DNA of 64,000 bases from an uncultured SAR86 cluster bacterium (GCA_902608115.1 CACLMT010000001.1:130484-194483); one strand, 5' to 3'. Shown: positions 1 to 8,622, numbered from the stretch's first letter. Numbers and translations: made by a program. Notes: generated by a model from the sequence alone, not told the origin.

Positions 1-2
1 TC

Positions 3-629
3 CTGACCGAAGGATTACCGCCAATTTTATCTGGAGCATGGGTATATAAAGATGACAAGCTATTTAATGCAATGGGATTTTTGGGAAAAGATAGATTCTA
101 TATGAAGAGGCATTTAGTAATTTTTGGTGAATATGTTCCATTTGAACCATTTTTAAGAGGACTAATAGATTTTTTTAACATGCCCATGTCTTCTGTTAAT
201 CCTGGTAATTCAAATCAACCCCTATTTAAGCTAAATAAAAGTAATATATTAGGATTAATTTGTTTTGATATAGCTTTCCCTCTATCTTTTATAAAAGAAA
301 TAAAAGGTACAGGTTTTATAGTTAATATCAGCAATGACACATGGTTTGGGGATTCCTATGGACCATACCAACATTTACAAATAGTTAGAGCCAGGGCTTT
401 AGAAGCAAATAAATGGGTTGCAAGGGGCACCTCTGATGGAATATCAGCAATTATAGATAATAAAGGAACAATTGTTGAAATATTACCAAAAGGTATTAGT
501 GGCGTTATTAAAGGTAAGATCTTTAGTATAGAGAACAATTCTTTTTTTTATGAAATAGGTTATTTAATTATCCCTCTATTATCATTCATTGTTCTAATTT
601 CAACTTATATATTAAGATTCATTATATGA
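3..629 (+). CDS. lnt: Apolipoprotein N-acyltransferase, C-terminal part (5' end outside window)
   Basis: The frame is open from base 3 with no start, so the gene begins upstream of the window. Lnt is the inner-membrane enzyme that adds the third acyl chain to the N-terminal cysteine of lipoproteins. The visible part is the periplasmic nitrilase domain: a FGEYVPF segment carrying the general-base region, the ICFDIAFP segment holding the nucleophilic cysteine (E. coli has CYE, here CFD), and the NISNDTWFG...HLQIVRARALE block. It ends in a hydrophobic helix (about IGYLIIPLLSFIVLISTYIL), the usual last membrane segment. The stop overlaps the next start (ATGA), so the following L,D-transpeptidase gene is probably co-transcribed. 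Confidence 0.93.
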   Translation: MTEGLPPILSGAWVYKDDKLFNAMGFLGKDRFYMKRHLVIFGEYVPFEPFLRGLIDFFNMPMSSVNPGNSNQPLFKLNKSNILGLICFDIAFPLSFIKEIKGTGFIVNISNDTWFGDSYGPYQHLQIVRARALEANKWVARGTSDGISAIIDNKGTIVEILPKGISGVIKGKIFSIENNSFFYEIGYLIIPLLSFIVLISTYILRFII

Positions 630-1159
630 AACGTTATCTATCAATATTTAGTATATTATTATGCATTCCTTTACAAGCAGAATATCTTATTAAAATAAGC
701 ATTGAGGAGCAAAGGATGTATGTTTTAGAGGATAATAGAATAATAAGAAGTTACCCTATCTCTAGTTCAGTTTATGGTGAAGGCCAGGCAGAAAATTCAT
801 TCAAAACGCCGCTTGGGAAACATAATATAAAGACTAAAATTGGAACAAATGTTGAAAAATACAACTATTTCTTAAGTCGTGACCATGTTCCAACAAAAAC
901 AACTATTATTCATGATCAGACTGATACAGCTGATGATTACATTACTTCAAGAATCATGTGGTTAACTGGTTTAGAAGAAGGCTTCAATAGAGGAGGAAAG
1001 GTAGATTCTTTTAAAAGGTACATATATATACATGGTACACATGAAGAAGGTTTAATTGGCCAAAAAGCTTCACATGGATGCATTAGGATGTTTAATCACG
1101 ACGTTATAGAGTTATTTGAACTAATTCCACTTGAAACCCTTGTAGATATAGGGGTTTAG
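626..1159 (+). CDS. L,D-transpeptidase (YkuD/ErfK family), secreted
   Basis: A 177-residue protein with a short N-terminal signal sequence (about residues 1-18) followed by a YkuD domain. The catalytic motif HGTHEEGLIGQ...SHGCIRM ends around residue 155, with the nucleophilic cysteine near 152. Such enzymes make 3-3 cross-links in peptidoglycan or attach proteins to it in the periplasm; which of these this one does cannot be told. There is no separate LysM or binding domain, so it is a minimal form. It overlaps lnt by 4 bases (ATGA), which suggests translational coupling and a cell-envelope operon. It converges on the fatty-acid oxidation gene 12 bases downstream. Confidence 0.88.
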   Translation: MKRYLSIFSILLCIPLQAEYLIKISIEEQRMYVLEDNRIIRSYPISSSVYGEGQAENSFKTPLGKHNIKTKIGTNVEKYNYFLSRDHVPTKTTIIHDQTDTADDYITSRIMWLTGLEEGFNRGGKVDSFKRYIYIHGTHEEGLIGQKASHGCIRMFNHDVIELFELIPLETLVDIGV

Positions 1160-1171
1160 AGACATTTAGTA

Positions 1172-3328
1172 CTAAACACCTGTTATATCCTTTTTAAACG
1201 TTAATTTAGGTTCTCTGGCATCTTCAGAAGGAGCTTCTCCAAAAATACTTGATTCTGATGCTAGTTTCTCTAATAGCGTTGCAGGTTTCCAGAAATTTTT
1301 ATCTAATTGGGCATAGCTTTTAATTTTATTTACTACTTCTGTTAGACCTTCTTTATTTGCGTAGAACATAGGTCCACCCCTCCATATAGGAAAGCCATAC
1401 CCATTAATATAGACAATATCCATATCTCCTGATCTTTGGGCTACCCCCTCGGAAAGGATTTGGGCTCCCTCATTCACTAATGCGAGAATACACCTATCAA
1501 CAATTTCTTGATCAGGAATTTCTCTCCTTGTGAATCCGTTCTCTTCAGATATTGATCTATAAATATCTTCATTTTCTGGAGCAGGGTTTGGGGCTCTTGA
1601 TCCTTCAGAGTAATTATAGAATCCTTTAGAATTTTTTTGTCCAAATCTATCTAGTTCGCACAATGCATCTGAAATTTTAGCGGTAACAGGTGATTTTATC
1701 TTAGCTAATTTTCTTGCTCTCCAACCTAAATCTAGTCCTACTAGGTCCAACATCCTAAAAGGACCCATACTCATACCAAAGGACTCAAGCGCATTATCTA
1801 TTTGGTTTGGTAAAGCACCCTCTAGAAGCAGCATGTTAGCTTGATATGTATAACCGGCCAGCATTCTGTTTCCAATAAATCCAGGTGCATTTAAAGAAAC
1901 TACAGCAGCTTTTTTCATCTTTTTTCCTAAAGCCATAACTGTTGCCATAGTTTCTTTAGATGAAGCTTCCCCCCTGACAACTTCTAACAATCTCATAACA
2001 TTAGCAGGACTAAAAAAGTGAGTACCCACTACCTTATCAGGCCTTTTAGTTACAGAAGCTATCGCATCAATATCTAACCCAGATGTATTTGAAGCAAGTA
2101 TTGTTTTATTATTGGTTTGCTCATCCAAATTTTTAAATATTTTTTGTTTCAACTCTAAGTTCTCATACACAGCCTCTATGGCTATATCTATATCACTTAA
2201 GTCTTCATAATTTAATGTTGGTGTAATTAAGCTCATGACAGCATCTTTTTGTTTAGCAGATATTCGACCTCTATCAAGCATTATTTGATAATTTTTTTCT
2301 ATTACTTTAATACCACGGTTAAGGTTCTTTTCATCTTGGTCTAGAACCAATACAGGAATACCAGCATTAGCAAAATTCATTGCAATTCCTCCGCCCATAG
2401 TTCCAGAACCTATGACTCCAGCCGTTTTAATTTGATGAAGAGTAGTATCTTTTGGAATATCAGAGATTTTAGATGCTGCCCTTTCTCCAAAGAAAATATG
2501 AATCATTGCTTCTCGTTGAGGGTGAACGAGACATTCAAGAAAATAATCTGATTCTTTTTTCATTGCATCATCAAAATTATCTTCATTAATTGCAGCTTCA
2601 ACACAAGCAATTATTTTGCTGGGAGCAAATTGGCCTCTCCTAGTTTTAGAAGCAAATCCTTTTGCTTCTGCCAGAATATTGTCATCACCCCTTGCCTCAA
2701 TAATTTTCTTATTATCATCCCTTACTTTTGGATGAGAATTTTGTCCAAGTTTGTCCTTCAAAAACAAAACAGCATCTTCAATTAGTGAATTTTCAGAAAT
2801 AGCATCTAATATCCCTTCACTCAAAGCTTTTTTAGCTGGAATAGGAGCGCCCGATAGCATCATTTTTAAGGCTTGAGATGGACCTATTAACCTTGGTAAC
2901 CTTTGGGTGCCTCCAGCACCTGGTAATAACCCTAAATTTACCTCTGGCAGCCCAACAATTGCATTATTTGTAGCAATTCTATAATTACATACCAAAGCTG
3001 TTTCGAGCCCACCACCTAGGGCTGCTCCGTTAATGGCTGCTATAATGGGCTTTTTACTGAATTCTATCTCTCTTAATGTAGTATGAAGATCTGGGCCATC
3101 AGGTTTTTGTCCAAACTCTGAAATATCTGCACCAGCAATAAATGATCTCCCCGCACCAGTTAAAATAATACCCTCAATTGCATCATCAACATTTGCTTTA
3201 TTGATTGAATCTGCTAATCCCTTACGAACACCGTTACTAAGAGGATTAACGGGAGGGTTATCTACCTCTAAAATCGCTATGTTGCCTTCAATTTTATAGT
3301 TAACCTTCCCTTTTAGTTGATTAGTCAT
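1172..3328 (-). CDS. Bifunctional enoyl-CoA hydratase / 3-hydroxyacyl-CoA dehydrogenase
   Basis: A 718-residue multifunctional beta-oxidation enzyme. Residues 1-190 form a crotonase domain: the oxyanion region GRSFIAGADIS and two catalytic glutamates at about E109 (GGGLET) and E129 (LPEVNLG), 20 residues apart as in E. coli FadB. A Rossmann NAD site GSGTMGGG sits near residue 307, followed by the dehydrogenase motif GTHFFSPANVM with its catalytic histidine and the C-terminal dimer domains (PGFIGNRM). Length and architecture fit the FadB/FadJ/EHHADH superfamily; no thiolase gene lies beside it, so it is not a classic fadBA pair. Its 5' side faces a roughly 360-base leader region shared with the divergent peroxidase gene. 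Confidence 0.9.
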   Translation of the reverse strand: MTNQLKGKVNYKIEGNIAILEVDNPPVNPLSNGVRKGLADSINKANVDDAIEGIILTGAGRSFIAGADISEFGQKPDGPDLHTTLREIEFSKKPIIAAINGAALGGGLETALVCNYRIATNNAIVGLPEVNLGLLPGAGGTQRLPRLIGPSQALKMMLSGAPIPAKKALSEGILDAISENSLIEDAVLFLKDKLGQNSHPKVRDDNKKIIEARGDDNILAEAKGFASKTRRGQFAPSKIIACVEAAINEDNFDDAMKKESDYFLECLVHPQREAMIHIFFGERAASKISDIPKDTTLHQIKTAGVIGSGTMGGGIAMNFANAGIPVLVLDQDEKNLNRGIKVIEKNYQIMLDRGRISAKQKDAVMSLITPTLNYEDLSDIDIAIEAVYENLELKQKIFKNLDEQTNNKTILASNTSGLDIDAIASVTKRPDKVVGTHFFSPANVMRLLEVVRGEASSKETMATVMALGKKMKKAAVVSLNAPGFIGNRMLAGYTYQANMLLLEGALPNQIDNALESFGMSMGPFRMLDLVGLDLGWRARKLAKIKSPVTAKISDALCELDRFGQKNSKGFYNYSEGSRAPNPAPENEDIYRSISEENGFTRREIPDQEIVDRCILALVNEGAQILSEGVAQRSGDMDIVYINGYGFPIWRGGPMFYANKEGLTEVVNKIKSYAQLDKNFWKPATLLEKLASESSIFGEAPSEDAREPKLTFKKDITGV

Positions 3329-3495
3329 AGTTATATAAGAATAAATTGATTAAATAAGCTGTAATTATATAGTCTTTTTATCCTATATGTAGGCTAAATA
3401 ATCACTATTATTTACTTTTATTATATTTATAAATAATTAATATTAATTTATACTAAAACTTGATATTACTATATAACTATATATAATAATATTTG

Positions 3496-3567
3496 TCAGC
3501 AACCATTTCCCCTGTTCTTTTTGCTGATACATTCTTCGGAATTTAAAGGGGGGGCAACAGCCCCCCC
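3496..3567 (+). other. Candidate structured leader RNA with an all-G/C hairpin
   Basis: In an otherwise very AT-rich gap (3329-3588) there are two inverted repeats. The first pairs TCAGCAA (3496-3502) with TTGCTGA (3521-3527). The second is an 8-bp stem GGGGGGGC / GCCCCCCC with loop AACA (3548-3567). No U-run follows the second hairpin on the plus strand, and no minus-strand gene ends here, so it is not a simple terminator. A Shine-Dalgarno (GGAGG, 3578-3582) and a 29-codon ORF follow 10 bases later. It matches no riboswitch class that I recognise; a leader or attenuator for the downstream peroxidase gene is inference. Confidence 0.4.
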
Positions 3568-3588
3568 AACCTTAATTGGAGGCTTTAA

Positions 3589-3678
3589 TTGAAAAACAAA
3601 TTAATGGACTGGCTTGAATTGGTAATATTGGTAGCAATATTCAGCTCCTCTATTTACGCTATTACGCCAGTGGTGTAA
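3589..3678 (+). CDS. Candidate 29-residue hydrophobic small protein or leader peptide
   Basis: A TTG start at 3589 lies 6 bases after a perfect GGAGG (3578-3582); an in-frame ATG is at 3604. The product is 29 residues, charged at the N-terminus (Lys-Asn-Lys, then Met-Asp-Trp-Leu-Glu) and then one hydrophobic segment (LVILVAIFSSSIYA). It could be a single-span membrane microprotein or a leader peptide for the peroxidase gene, whose ATG is 10 bases past its stop. The strong ribosome binding site in a leader with two hairpins is the main support. No family was recognised. Confidence 0.45.
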   Translation: MKNKLMDWLELVILVAIFSSSIYAITPVV

Positions 3679-3688
3679 TATCTTTAAA

Positions 3689-4228
3689 ATGAAAACTTCC
3701 TTTGTGGCTTTTTTGGCAACTTTTTTAATATCTTTAAGCATCCCATCTTATGCTTGTTCCGGAGTTTTGAATAATTCATTAAGAGTTTTAGATTCTGATG
3801 ATAAAAAGAATTTGTGTGATTACTCGGGCAATGTAGTTTTGGTCGTAAATACTGCAAGTAAGTGCGGCTATACTCCCCAATACGCAGGCTTACAAAGACT
3901 TTATACAAGATATAAAGACAGTGGGTTGGTTGTAATCGGTATTCCTTCTAGAGATTTTATGAAACAAGAGTTTTCAGAAGAGTCTAAGGTGGTTGAATTT
4001 TGTAATACTGAATTTGGAGTAGATTTTCCAATGTTTGCAACTTCTAAAGTTAAAGGTAAAAAGGCGCATCCATTTTATAAGCAATTAATTGCTGAAAGCG
4101 GGAAAGAGCCTAGGTGGAATTTTGCAAAATACCTCATTGATAGAGAGGGGAATGTTGTTGAGCACTATAAATCCAGCGTTACCCCCGAATCTGAAAGACT
4201 TGTAATTGCTATTAATCAGCTCCTTTAG
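3689..4228 (+). CDS. Glutathione peroxidase-like thiol peroxidase, exported
   Basis: A 179-residue protein with a cleavable signal peptide (about residues 1-22, ending SYA-C) and a glutathione-peroxidase fold. The peroxidatic cysteine is about C59 in NTASKCGYTPQY, and the conserved WNFAKYLIDR block carries the Trp-Asn pair. The loop that often reads CNQF is SRDF here, with KQEF after it. This family usually reduces hydroperoxides with thioredoxin or glutathione; the signal peptide puts it in the periplasm. It lies behind the hairpin leader and the 29-residue ORF, and its 3' end overlaps the convergent rpiA by 17 bases. Confidence 0.87.
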   Translation: MKTSFVAFLATFLISLSIPSYACSGVLNNSLRVLDSDDKKNLCDYSGNVVLVVNTASKCGYTPQYAGLQRLYTRYKDSGLVVIGIPSRDFMKQEFSEESKVVEFCNTEFGVDFPMFATSKVKGKKAHPFYKQLIAESGKEPRWNFAKYLIDREGNVVEHYKSSVTPESERLVIAINQLL

Positions 4229-4868
4229 CCCCCCCTCCTACAATTACTTTATTTGGTTTGCAGTTAGCAAATATTCCGTTGTCAAGCACGCCCGGTATTA
4301 AGTTAATTTTTTTCTCAAGATCTTCGGGGTTGGCAATGTTTAATCCTTTGATATCTAAGATATGATTTCCTTGATCCGTAATAAAGTTAACTCTTAATTT
4401 TGGTACTCCTCCAAGCTTTACTATCTCTCTTGCAACAAAACTTCTGCTTTTTATCAGAACCTCAACGGGAAGGGGAAAGGCACCAAGTTTATCTACTAAT
4501 TTTGATGGGTCAACTATGCAAACAAATTCATTCGATGCAGAGGCAACAATCTTTTCCATTGTATGGGCGCCACCACCACCCTTTATGAGGTTATATGATG
4601 GGTCAACTTCATCAGCCCCGTCTACATAGAAAAGAATTTCATTTACATCGTTTAGTTCAAAAATTTCAATCCCATATTTAGTTAATAACAGCGTTGAGTC
4701 TTCAGAACTAGACACTGCACCTTTGAATAGATGTTTTAATTTTGCTAGTTCATCTATAAAATAGTTAACCGTTGATCCGGTGCCAATACCAATGATTGAT
4801 TCTGGTTCAATTTTTGATTTTATATATTCACAAGCTTCAACTGATGCATTTAATTTTGAGTTGTTCAT
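4212..4868 (-). CDS. rpiA: Ribose-5-phosphate isomerase A
   Basis: A 218-residue protein, the normal RpiA size, that interconverts ribose 5-phosphate and ribulose 5-phosphate in the pentose phosphate pathway. Visible signatures are the phosphate loop GIGTGSTVNYF near residue 25, the active-site segment DGADEVDPSYNLIKGGGGAHTMEKIV and the C-terminal KVIVGGGAKGAD. It is divergent from ilvA with only about 35 bases between the starts, a gap that must hold both promoters. It overlaps the end of the peroxidase gene, with which it converges. Confidence 0.95.
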   Translation of the reverse strand: MNNSKLNASVEACEYIKSKIEPESIIGIGTGSTVNYFIDELAKLKHLFKGAVSSSEDSTLLLTKYGIEIFELNDVNEILFYVDGADEVDPSYNLIKGGGGAHTMEKIVASASNEFVCIVDPSKLVDKLGAFPLPVEVLIKSRSFVAREIVKLGGVPKLRVNFITDQGNHILDIKGLNIANPEDLEKKINLIPGVLDNGIFANCKPNKVIVGGGAKGAD

Positions 4869-4903
4869 TATGGGTATAATACTTAAGTAATTGGGCTATT
4901 AAA

Positions 4904-6451
4904 ATGCGATTTAAAATAAAAAAAACAGGTTCCTTTAAATTTTCAAAAAAATATTTAGATTTAATTTCTAATTCTAAAGTATACGATGTTGCAATAAATA
5001 CACCTATAACTTTTGCTGCAAATCTTTCTGGGAAACTAGGAAATAAAATTTTTCTTAAAAGAGAAGACATGCAACCAGTTTTTTCTTTTAAGATTAGAGG
5101 TGCATATAACAAAATTGCAAATTTGACTCGGGAACAAAAAAAACTAGGCGTTTTAACAGCATCTGCGGGTAACCATGCACAAGGGGTTGCTAATGCATGT
5201 AAGAAATTAAAGATTCCATGTTTGATTGTAATGCCAGTTACAACTCCAGAAATTAAAATCAAATCCGTTAAGAGCATTGGGGCCAAGGTACATCTTTTTG
5301 GAGATAATTATGATCAGGCCTCAAAAAAAGCTTTTCAAATGGCCAAAGAAAAGAAACTTGAATTTATTGAAGCATTTGATGATCCTATGACAATTGCAGG
5401 TCAGGGAACAGTTGGGAAAGAAATCTTTGATAAAGACGATTCATTAGATGTTATTTTTGTACCCGTTGGGGGCGGGGGCCTTCTAGCGGGTGTGGGTGCT
5501 TGGGCAGCCCAAACGCAATCAAAAACTAAAGTCTATGGGGTTGAAGTCGAAGATTCAGCCTGTCTTGTTGAAGCGCTAAAGGCGGATAGGCGAGTAAAAC
5601 TTCGTGAGGTTGGTTTATTTGCAGATGGTGTCGCTGTTGAGCAAATTGGTAAACACAACTTTGATGTAATTAAAGAATGTGTAGATGGGGTAATCACCGT
5701 CAGCATTGATGAGCTTTGTGCTGCTGTAAAGGACATATTTGAAGATACGCGAGTCTTATCAGAGCCAGCTGGCGCATTGGCTTTAGCGGGATTAAAGAAA
5801 TATGCTTCCAAAATTTCTAATAAAAGATTGCTTGCTATAAGCAGCGGTGCAAATGTTAATTTTGAAAGATTAAGCTATATTGTTGAACGCTCAGAGGTTG
5901 GAGAAAATAGAGAAAAACTTTTAAGCATCAAGATCCCCGAAAAACCTGGAAGTTTTTTAAAACTTTCTAGAATTTTTGGTAGATCTCAAATTACTGAATT
6001 TAACTATAGACTATCAGATCAATCTATAGCTAATGTTCTAGTTGGAATTAAAACCGAAAATGAAGAAGCATTTAAAAAGCTAAAGCATAAACTTTCTCAT
6101 AATAAATTTAAATTTACTGATTTAACAAAAAATCAAATTTCAAACGATCATTTGCGGCACATGGTTGGCGGCCATAAGAGTATTTTTTCAGAGAAAGATT
6201 CAGAAAGATTATTTAGATGTCAATTTCCTGTTAGACCAGGAGCTCTTGTGGGGTTTCTTAAAGATTTTGGAGCAAAATGGAATATCTCTCTATTTCACTA
6301 TAGAAATCTTGGAGCTGCTTTTGCAAATGTTCTTATTGGCATTGAGGATAGAGTCAAAGATTCTTCCGCCCTAGACAAGCACCTAAAATCACTTGATTAT
6401 AGTTTCATTGAAGAAACTGAAAATAGTGCATATAAGGAGTTCTTAAAATAA
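4904..6451 (+). CDS. ilvA: Threonine ammonia-lyase, biosynthetic
   Basis: A 515-residue PLP enzyme, almost the same length as E. coli IlvA. It deaminates threonine to 2-oxobutanoate, the first committed step to isoleucine. The PLP lysine is about K63 in SFKIRGAYNK; SAGNHAQGVA is the substrate/phosphate loop and GGGGLLAGV the PLP-phosphate loop. Two ACT-like regulatory domains follow from about residue 330 (KIPEKPGSFLKL and QFPVRPGALVGFL), as expected for the isoleucine-inhibited biosynthetic form. The stop overlaps the start of the epoxide hydrolase gene by one base (TAATG). Confidence 0.96.
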   Translation: MRFKIKKTGSFKFSKKYLDLISNSKVYDVAINTPITFAANLSGKLGNKIFLKREDMQPVFSFKIRGAYNKIANLTREQKKLGVLTASAGNHAQGVANACKKLKIPCLIVMPVTTPEIKIKSVKSIGAKVHLFGDNYDQASKKAFQMAKEKKLEFIEAFDDPMTIAGQGTVGKEIFDKDDSLDVIFVPVGGGGLLAGVGAWAAQTQSKTKVYGVEVEDSACLVEALKADRRVKLREVGLFADGVAVEQIGKHNFDVIKECVDGVITVSIDELCAAVKDIFEDTRVLSEPAGALALAGLKKYASKISNKRLLAISSGANVNFERLSYIVERSEVGENREKLLSIKIPEKPGSFLKLSRIFGRSQITEFNYRLSDQSIANVLVGIKTENEEAFKKLKHKLSHNKFKFTDLTKNQISNDHLRHMVGGHKSIFSEKDSERLFRCQFPVRPGALVGFLKDFGAKWNISLFHYRNLGAAFANVLIGIEDRVKDSSALDKHLKSLDYSFIEETENSAYKEFLK

Positions 6452-7575
6452 TGATTAAAGAATTTAAAATACACGTCCCTGACAAGGATATAGAGCAACT
6501 TCACCAGAAAATTGATTTAACGAGATGGCCTGATGAAATTAATGATTATAAGTGGACTCTTGGTACTAAAAAATCTTTTTTAGAAAATGCGATTAATGTT
6601 TGGCGCAATGATTTTAACTGGAGAGAGCACGAGAAAAAATTAAATGACGTTGGAAGTTTTAAGTACAAAACAACCTCTGGTTTGGAGATTCACTTTCTGC
6701 ATAAGAAATCTAATTCGAAAAATGCTGTACCCCTTTTATTAACTCATGGATGGCCTGGTAGTATTCAAGAATTTTTAAAGATTATCCCCCTTTTAACAAA
6801 GGGTAGGAATGGCATAGATTTTGATGTAGTTTGCCCAGCGATTCCTGGTTATGGTTTTTCTGATAAGCCAAAAGAGTTGGGTATTAATTCTAAAGAAGTA
6901 GCAAAAATAGAGCATGAATTGATGATAGCTTTGGGGTATAAAAAATATGTTGTTCAGGGTGGAGATTGGGGGGCGACCATTTCAAAATGGATAGCAGAAT
7001 TATTTCCTGATCATTGTATCGGATTACACCTAAATTTAGTTCTCGCATTTCCTTCTGAAGAAGATGATCCCATGGAGGGCGTCACTCCTGAAGAAGCAAA
7101 AGGAATGGAAAATTTCAAAAAGTATCAAGAAAAAGGGTATGGATATTTTGCAATTCAAAGCACTAAACCACAAACTATAGGATATAGCTTAAATGATTCA
7201 CCCGTCGGATTAGCTGCATGGATAATAGAAAAATTTCATGCTTGGGCTAGCAAAGAGTCGGACCAACTTGTTGTTCCTTTAGATGAAGTATTAGCAATTA
7301 TTTCTTTGTATTGGTTCACAGAATCTATTACTTCGTCAGCTAGATTGTATTATGAGAATGGCCCATTAGGCTTTAGTTTAAATAAAGTTACCCAGCCAAT
7401 GGCGGGCGCAATTTTTGAAGATGAAATAGCAAGACCGCCAAGAATTTGGGCAGAAAAAATTTATAATATTGCGCAATGGAATATATACCCAGGCGGACAT
7501 TTTGCTGCTTTAGAGAACCCAGAAGTTCTTTCGAATGATATTTATAATTTTGTAGAAAAATTACAAATTATTTAG
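6451..7575 (+). CDS. Epoxide hydrolase (EHN-type alpha/beta hydrolase)
   Basis: A 374-residue protein with the N-terminal EHN domain (about residues 1-105, typical IDLTRWPDE and W-rich segment) that marks microsomal-type epoxide hydrolases, followed by the alpha/beta-hydrolase core. HGWPGS (about 99-104) supplies the oxyanion backbone, GGDWGA holds the nucleophilic aspartate at about D172, and GGHFAALE near the end carries the catalytic histidine. The family opens epoxides to diols; the substrate is unknown. Translationally coupled to ilvA by a TAATG overlap although the pathways are unrelated. It converges on fau. Confidence 0.9.
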   Translation: MIKEFKIHVPDKDIEQLHQKIDLTRWPDEINDYKWTLGTKKSFLENAINVWRNDFNWREHEKKLNDVGSFKYKTTSGLEIHFLHKKSNSKNAVPLLLTHGWPGSIQEFLKIIPLLTKGRNGIDFDVVCPAIPGYGFSDKPKELGINSKEVAKIEHELMIALGYKKYVVQGGDWGATISKWIAELFPDHCIGLHLNLVLAFPSEEDDPMEGVTPEEAKGMENFKKYQEKGYGYFAIQSTKPQTIGYSLNDSPVGLAAWIIEKFHAWASKESDQLVVPLDEVLAIISLYWFTESITSSARLYYENGPLGFSLNKVTQPMAGAIFEDEIARPPRIWAEKIYNIAQWNIYPGGHFAALENPEVLSNDIYNFVEKLQII

Positions 7576-7577
7576 AA

Positions 7578-8135
7578 CTAATTTTCAGAAGATTCTGAAA
7601 ATATATAATCAAATTTTATGTCATGGGGTTCGCCAATGCCCTTATTAATCATTTGGAATTCAAACAGTAGACCTATTAGGATAGGCTTATATATAGAGTC
7701 TTTAAGAATATGAAACGTTCGATCATAATAGCCCCCGCCGAAACCAATCCTACAACCGTTTTTATCAGCCCCAATAGCTGGGATTATCATAGCGTCATGT
7801 TGAGCGGGCGGTACAGCTTTCCCGCTTGTTGGCTCCAAGATCCCAAATTGATTTAAGCGAAAATCACACCCATCTGGTGGAGCTATGAATTCCAGACAGC
7901 CGCCCGGTTTTGTTACCGGGAAGGTAATTGTATTTTTGTAATCCTGATTTTCTTTTATTAATAATTCGAGGTCTACTTCATTGTTGAAAGGCATGTATAA
8001 GCCTATGGTTTTAAATGTTTGTATTGGAAAGGCAGCAAGGAAATTTTCTTGAATTTTCTTAGAGCGTTTTTTATAACTTGTTTTATTAAGGGATATCCTT
8101 TTCTTAAGAATAGATTGTCTAAATTGTTTTTTCAC
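7578..8135 (-). CDS. fau: 5-formyltetrahydrofolate cyclo-ligase
   Basis: A 185-residue protein (usual size). It converts 5-formyl-THF to 5,10-methenyl-THF with ATP, salvaging folate. The N-terminal KKQFRQSILKKR helix and the diagnostic GFGGGYYDRTF motif near residue 130 are present. The order zapA-6S RNA-fau on the minus strand is the classic gammaproteobacterial arrangement in which the 6S transcript reads into fau (ygfA). A 9-bp inverted repeat covers its last codons. Confidence 0.93.
   Translation of the reverse strand: MKKQFRQSILKKRISLNKTSYKKRSKKIQENFLAAFPIQTFKTIGLYMPFNNEVDLELLIKENQDYKNTITFPVTKPGGCLEFIAPPDGCDFRLNQFGILEPTSGKAVPPAQHDAMIIPAIGADKNGCRIGFGGGYYDRTFHILKDSIYKPILIGLLFEFQMINKGIGEPHDIKFDYIFSESSEN
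7581..7602. terminator. Possible bidirectional terminator hairpin
   Basis: ATTTTCAGA (7581-7589) and TCTGAAAAT (7594-7602) form a perfect 9-bp stem with a 4-base loop, between the convergent epoxide hydrolase and fau genes and overlapping the last fau codons. The A/T-rich flanks give only weak U-tracts, so termination in either direction is plausible but not certain. Confidence 0.35.
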
Positions 8136-8164
8136 AATTCTAATATCATAACAACCAATTCACC

Positions 8165-8318
8165 GCTACTTATCGTTACCTGAACCGAAAGGCCAGGTGG
8201 TGAAACTCATACTGCATCAGGCCTCCCAAAAGGTATTGCACAACAGCAGCAGTGGAAATTCACCTATTAATAAATTATCGGTTCAAAGAATCTCGATAAG
8301 TTGGCAAATGAACCAGTC
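8165..8318 (-). ncRNA. ssrS: 6S RNA
   Basis: Identified by position and fold rather than by a search. It lies between zapA and fau, exactly where gammaproteobacteria encode 6S RNA, and has no ORF. On the minus strand ACTTATCG near the 5' end pairs with CGATAAGT near the 3' end, and GAACCG pairs with CGGTTC further in. This leaves a long interrupted hairpin with an open central region, the open-promoter mimic by which 6S RNA sequesters sigma-70 RNA polymerase. A consensus TATAAT -10 box (minus strand, 8325-8330) sits just upstream, setting the 5' end near 8318. Both ends are approximate. Confidence 0.8.
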
Positions 8319-8324
8319 ACAATA

Positions 8325-8330
8325 ATTATA
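8325..8330 (-). promoter_or_regulatory. -10 box for 6S RNA
   Basis: A perfect TATAAT on the minus strand about 7 bases before the predicted 6S start. No good -35 hexamer is apparent at the right spacing. Confidence 0.45.
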
Positions 8331-8351
8331 AATTAAATAATAGTGAAAAGA

Positions 8352-8622
8352 TTAATCTAATGCTTTTTCTAGAGACTTAGATAGTTGTTCGATTTTAGCA
8401 TTTGTTTTTTTATCAATTTCTTTATGTGATGAGCCTGTCATTTGTTTAAATGCTAAATTTAAACTGGCAAGCATTAATGCATTGGCTTTATCCGGGATAG
8501 CACCAATTTCTTCATTTAGGAGCTCAGAAGCTGCTTTTAAACCAGGCTTATCTTCGGGGGGGGCAAACAATAGTAATATCTTTTCCCATTATTCTAAGAT
8601 TAAGGACTTCTTTATTACTCAT
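8352..8622 (-). pseudogene. zapA: Cell division protein ZapA, frameshifted in a C8 run
   Basis: Read from the ATG at 8622 the frame gives MSNKEVLNLRIMGKDITIVC, then meets eight Cs (8556-8563) and soon stops. With seven Cs it would continue as PPEDKPGLKAASELLNEEI to the stop at 8352, matching ZapA (E. coli has [20 protein letters not shown] at the same place). Corrected length is about 89 residues, a little shorter than E. coli ZapA (109). ZapA stabilises the FtsZ ring. The rest of the gene is undamaged, so a sequencing error, slippage or phase variation in the homopolymer is more likely than real decay. The start overlaps the end of the upstream coiled-coil gene. Confidence 0.85.

Noticed and set aside
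1159-1180. Weak inverted repeat GTTTAG/CTAAAC between the L,D-transpeptidase and fatty-acid oxidation genes
   Set aside because: Stem is short and no T-run follows; not supported as a terminator.
3548-3567. G/C hairpin as an ordinary Rho-independent terminator
   Set aside because: No U-run on the plus strand and no minus-strand gene to end there.
3684-3908. Minus-strand frame opposite the glutathione-peroxidase gene
   Set aside because: The plus strand has a full conserved protein; this frame has no family features.
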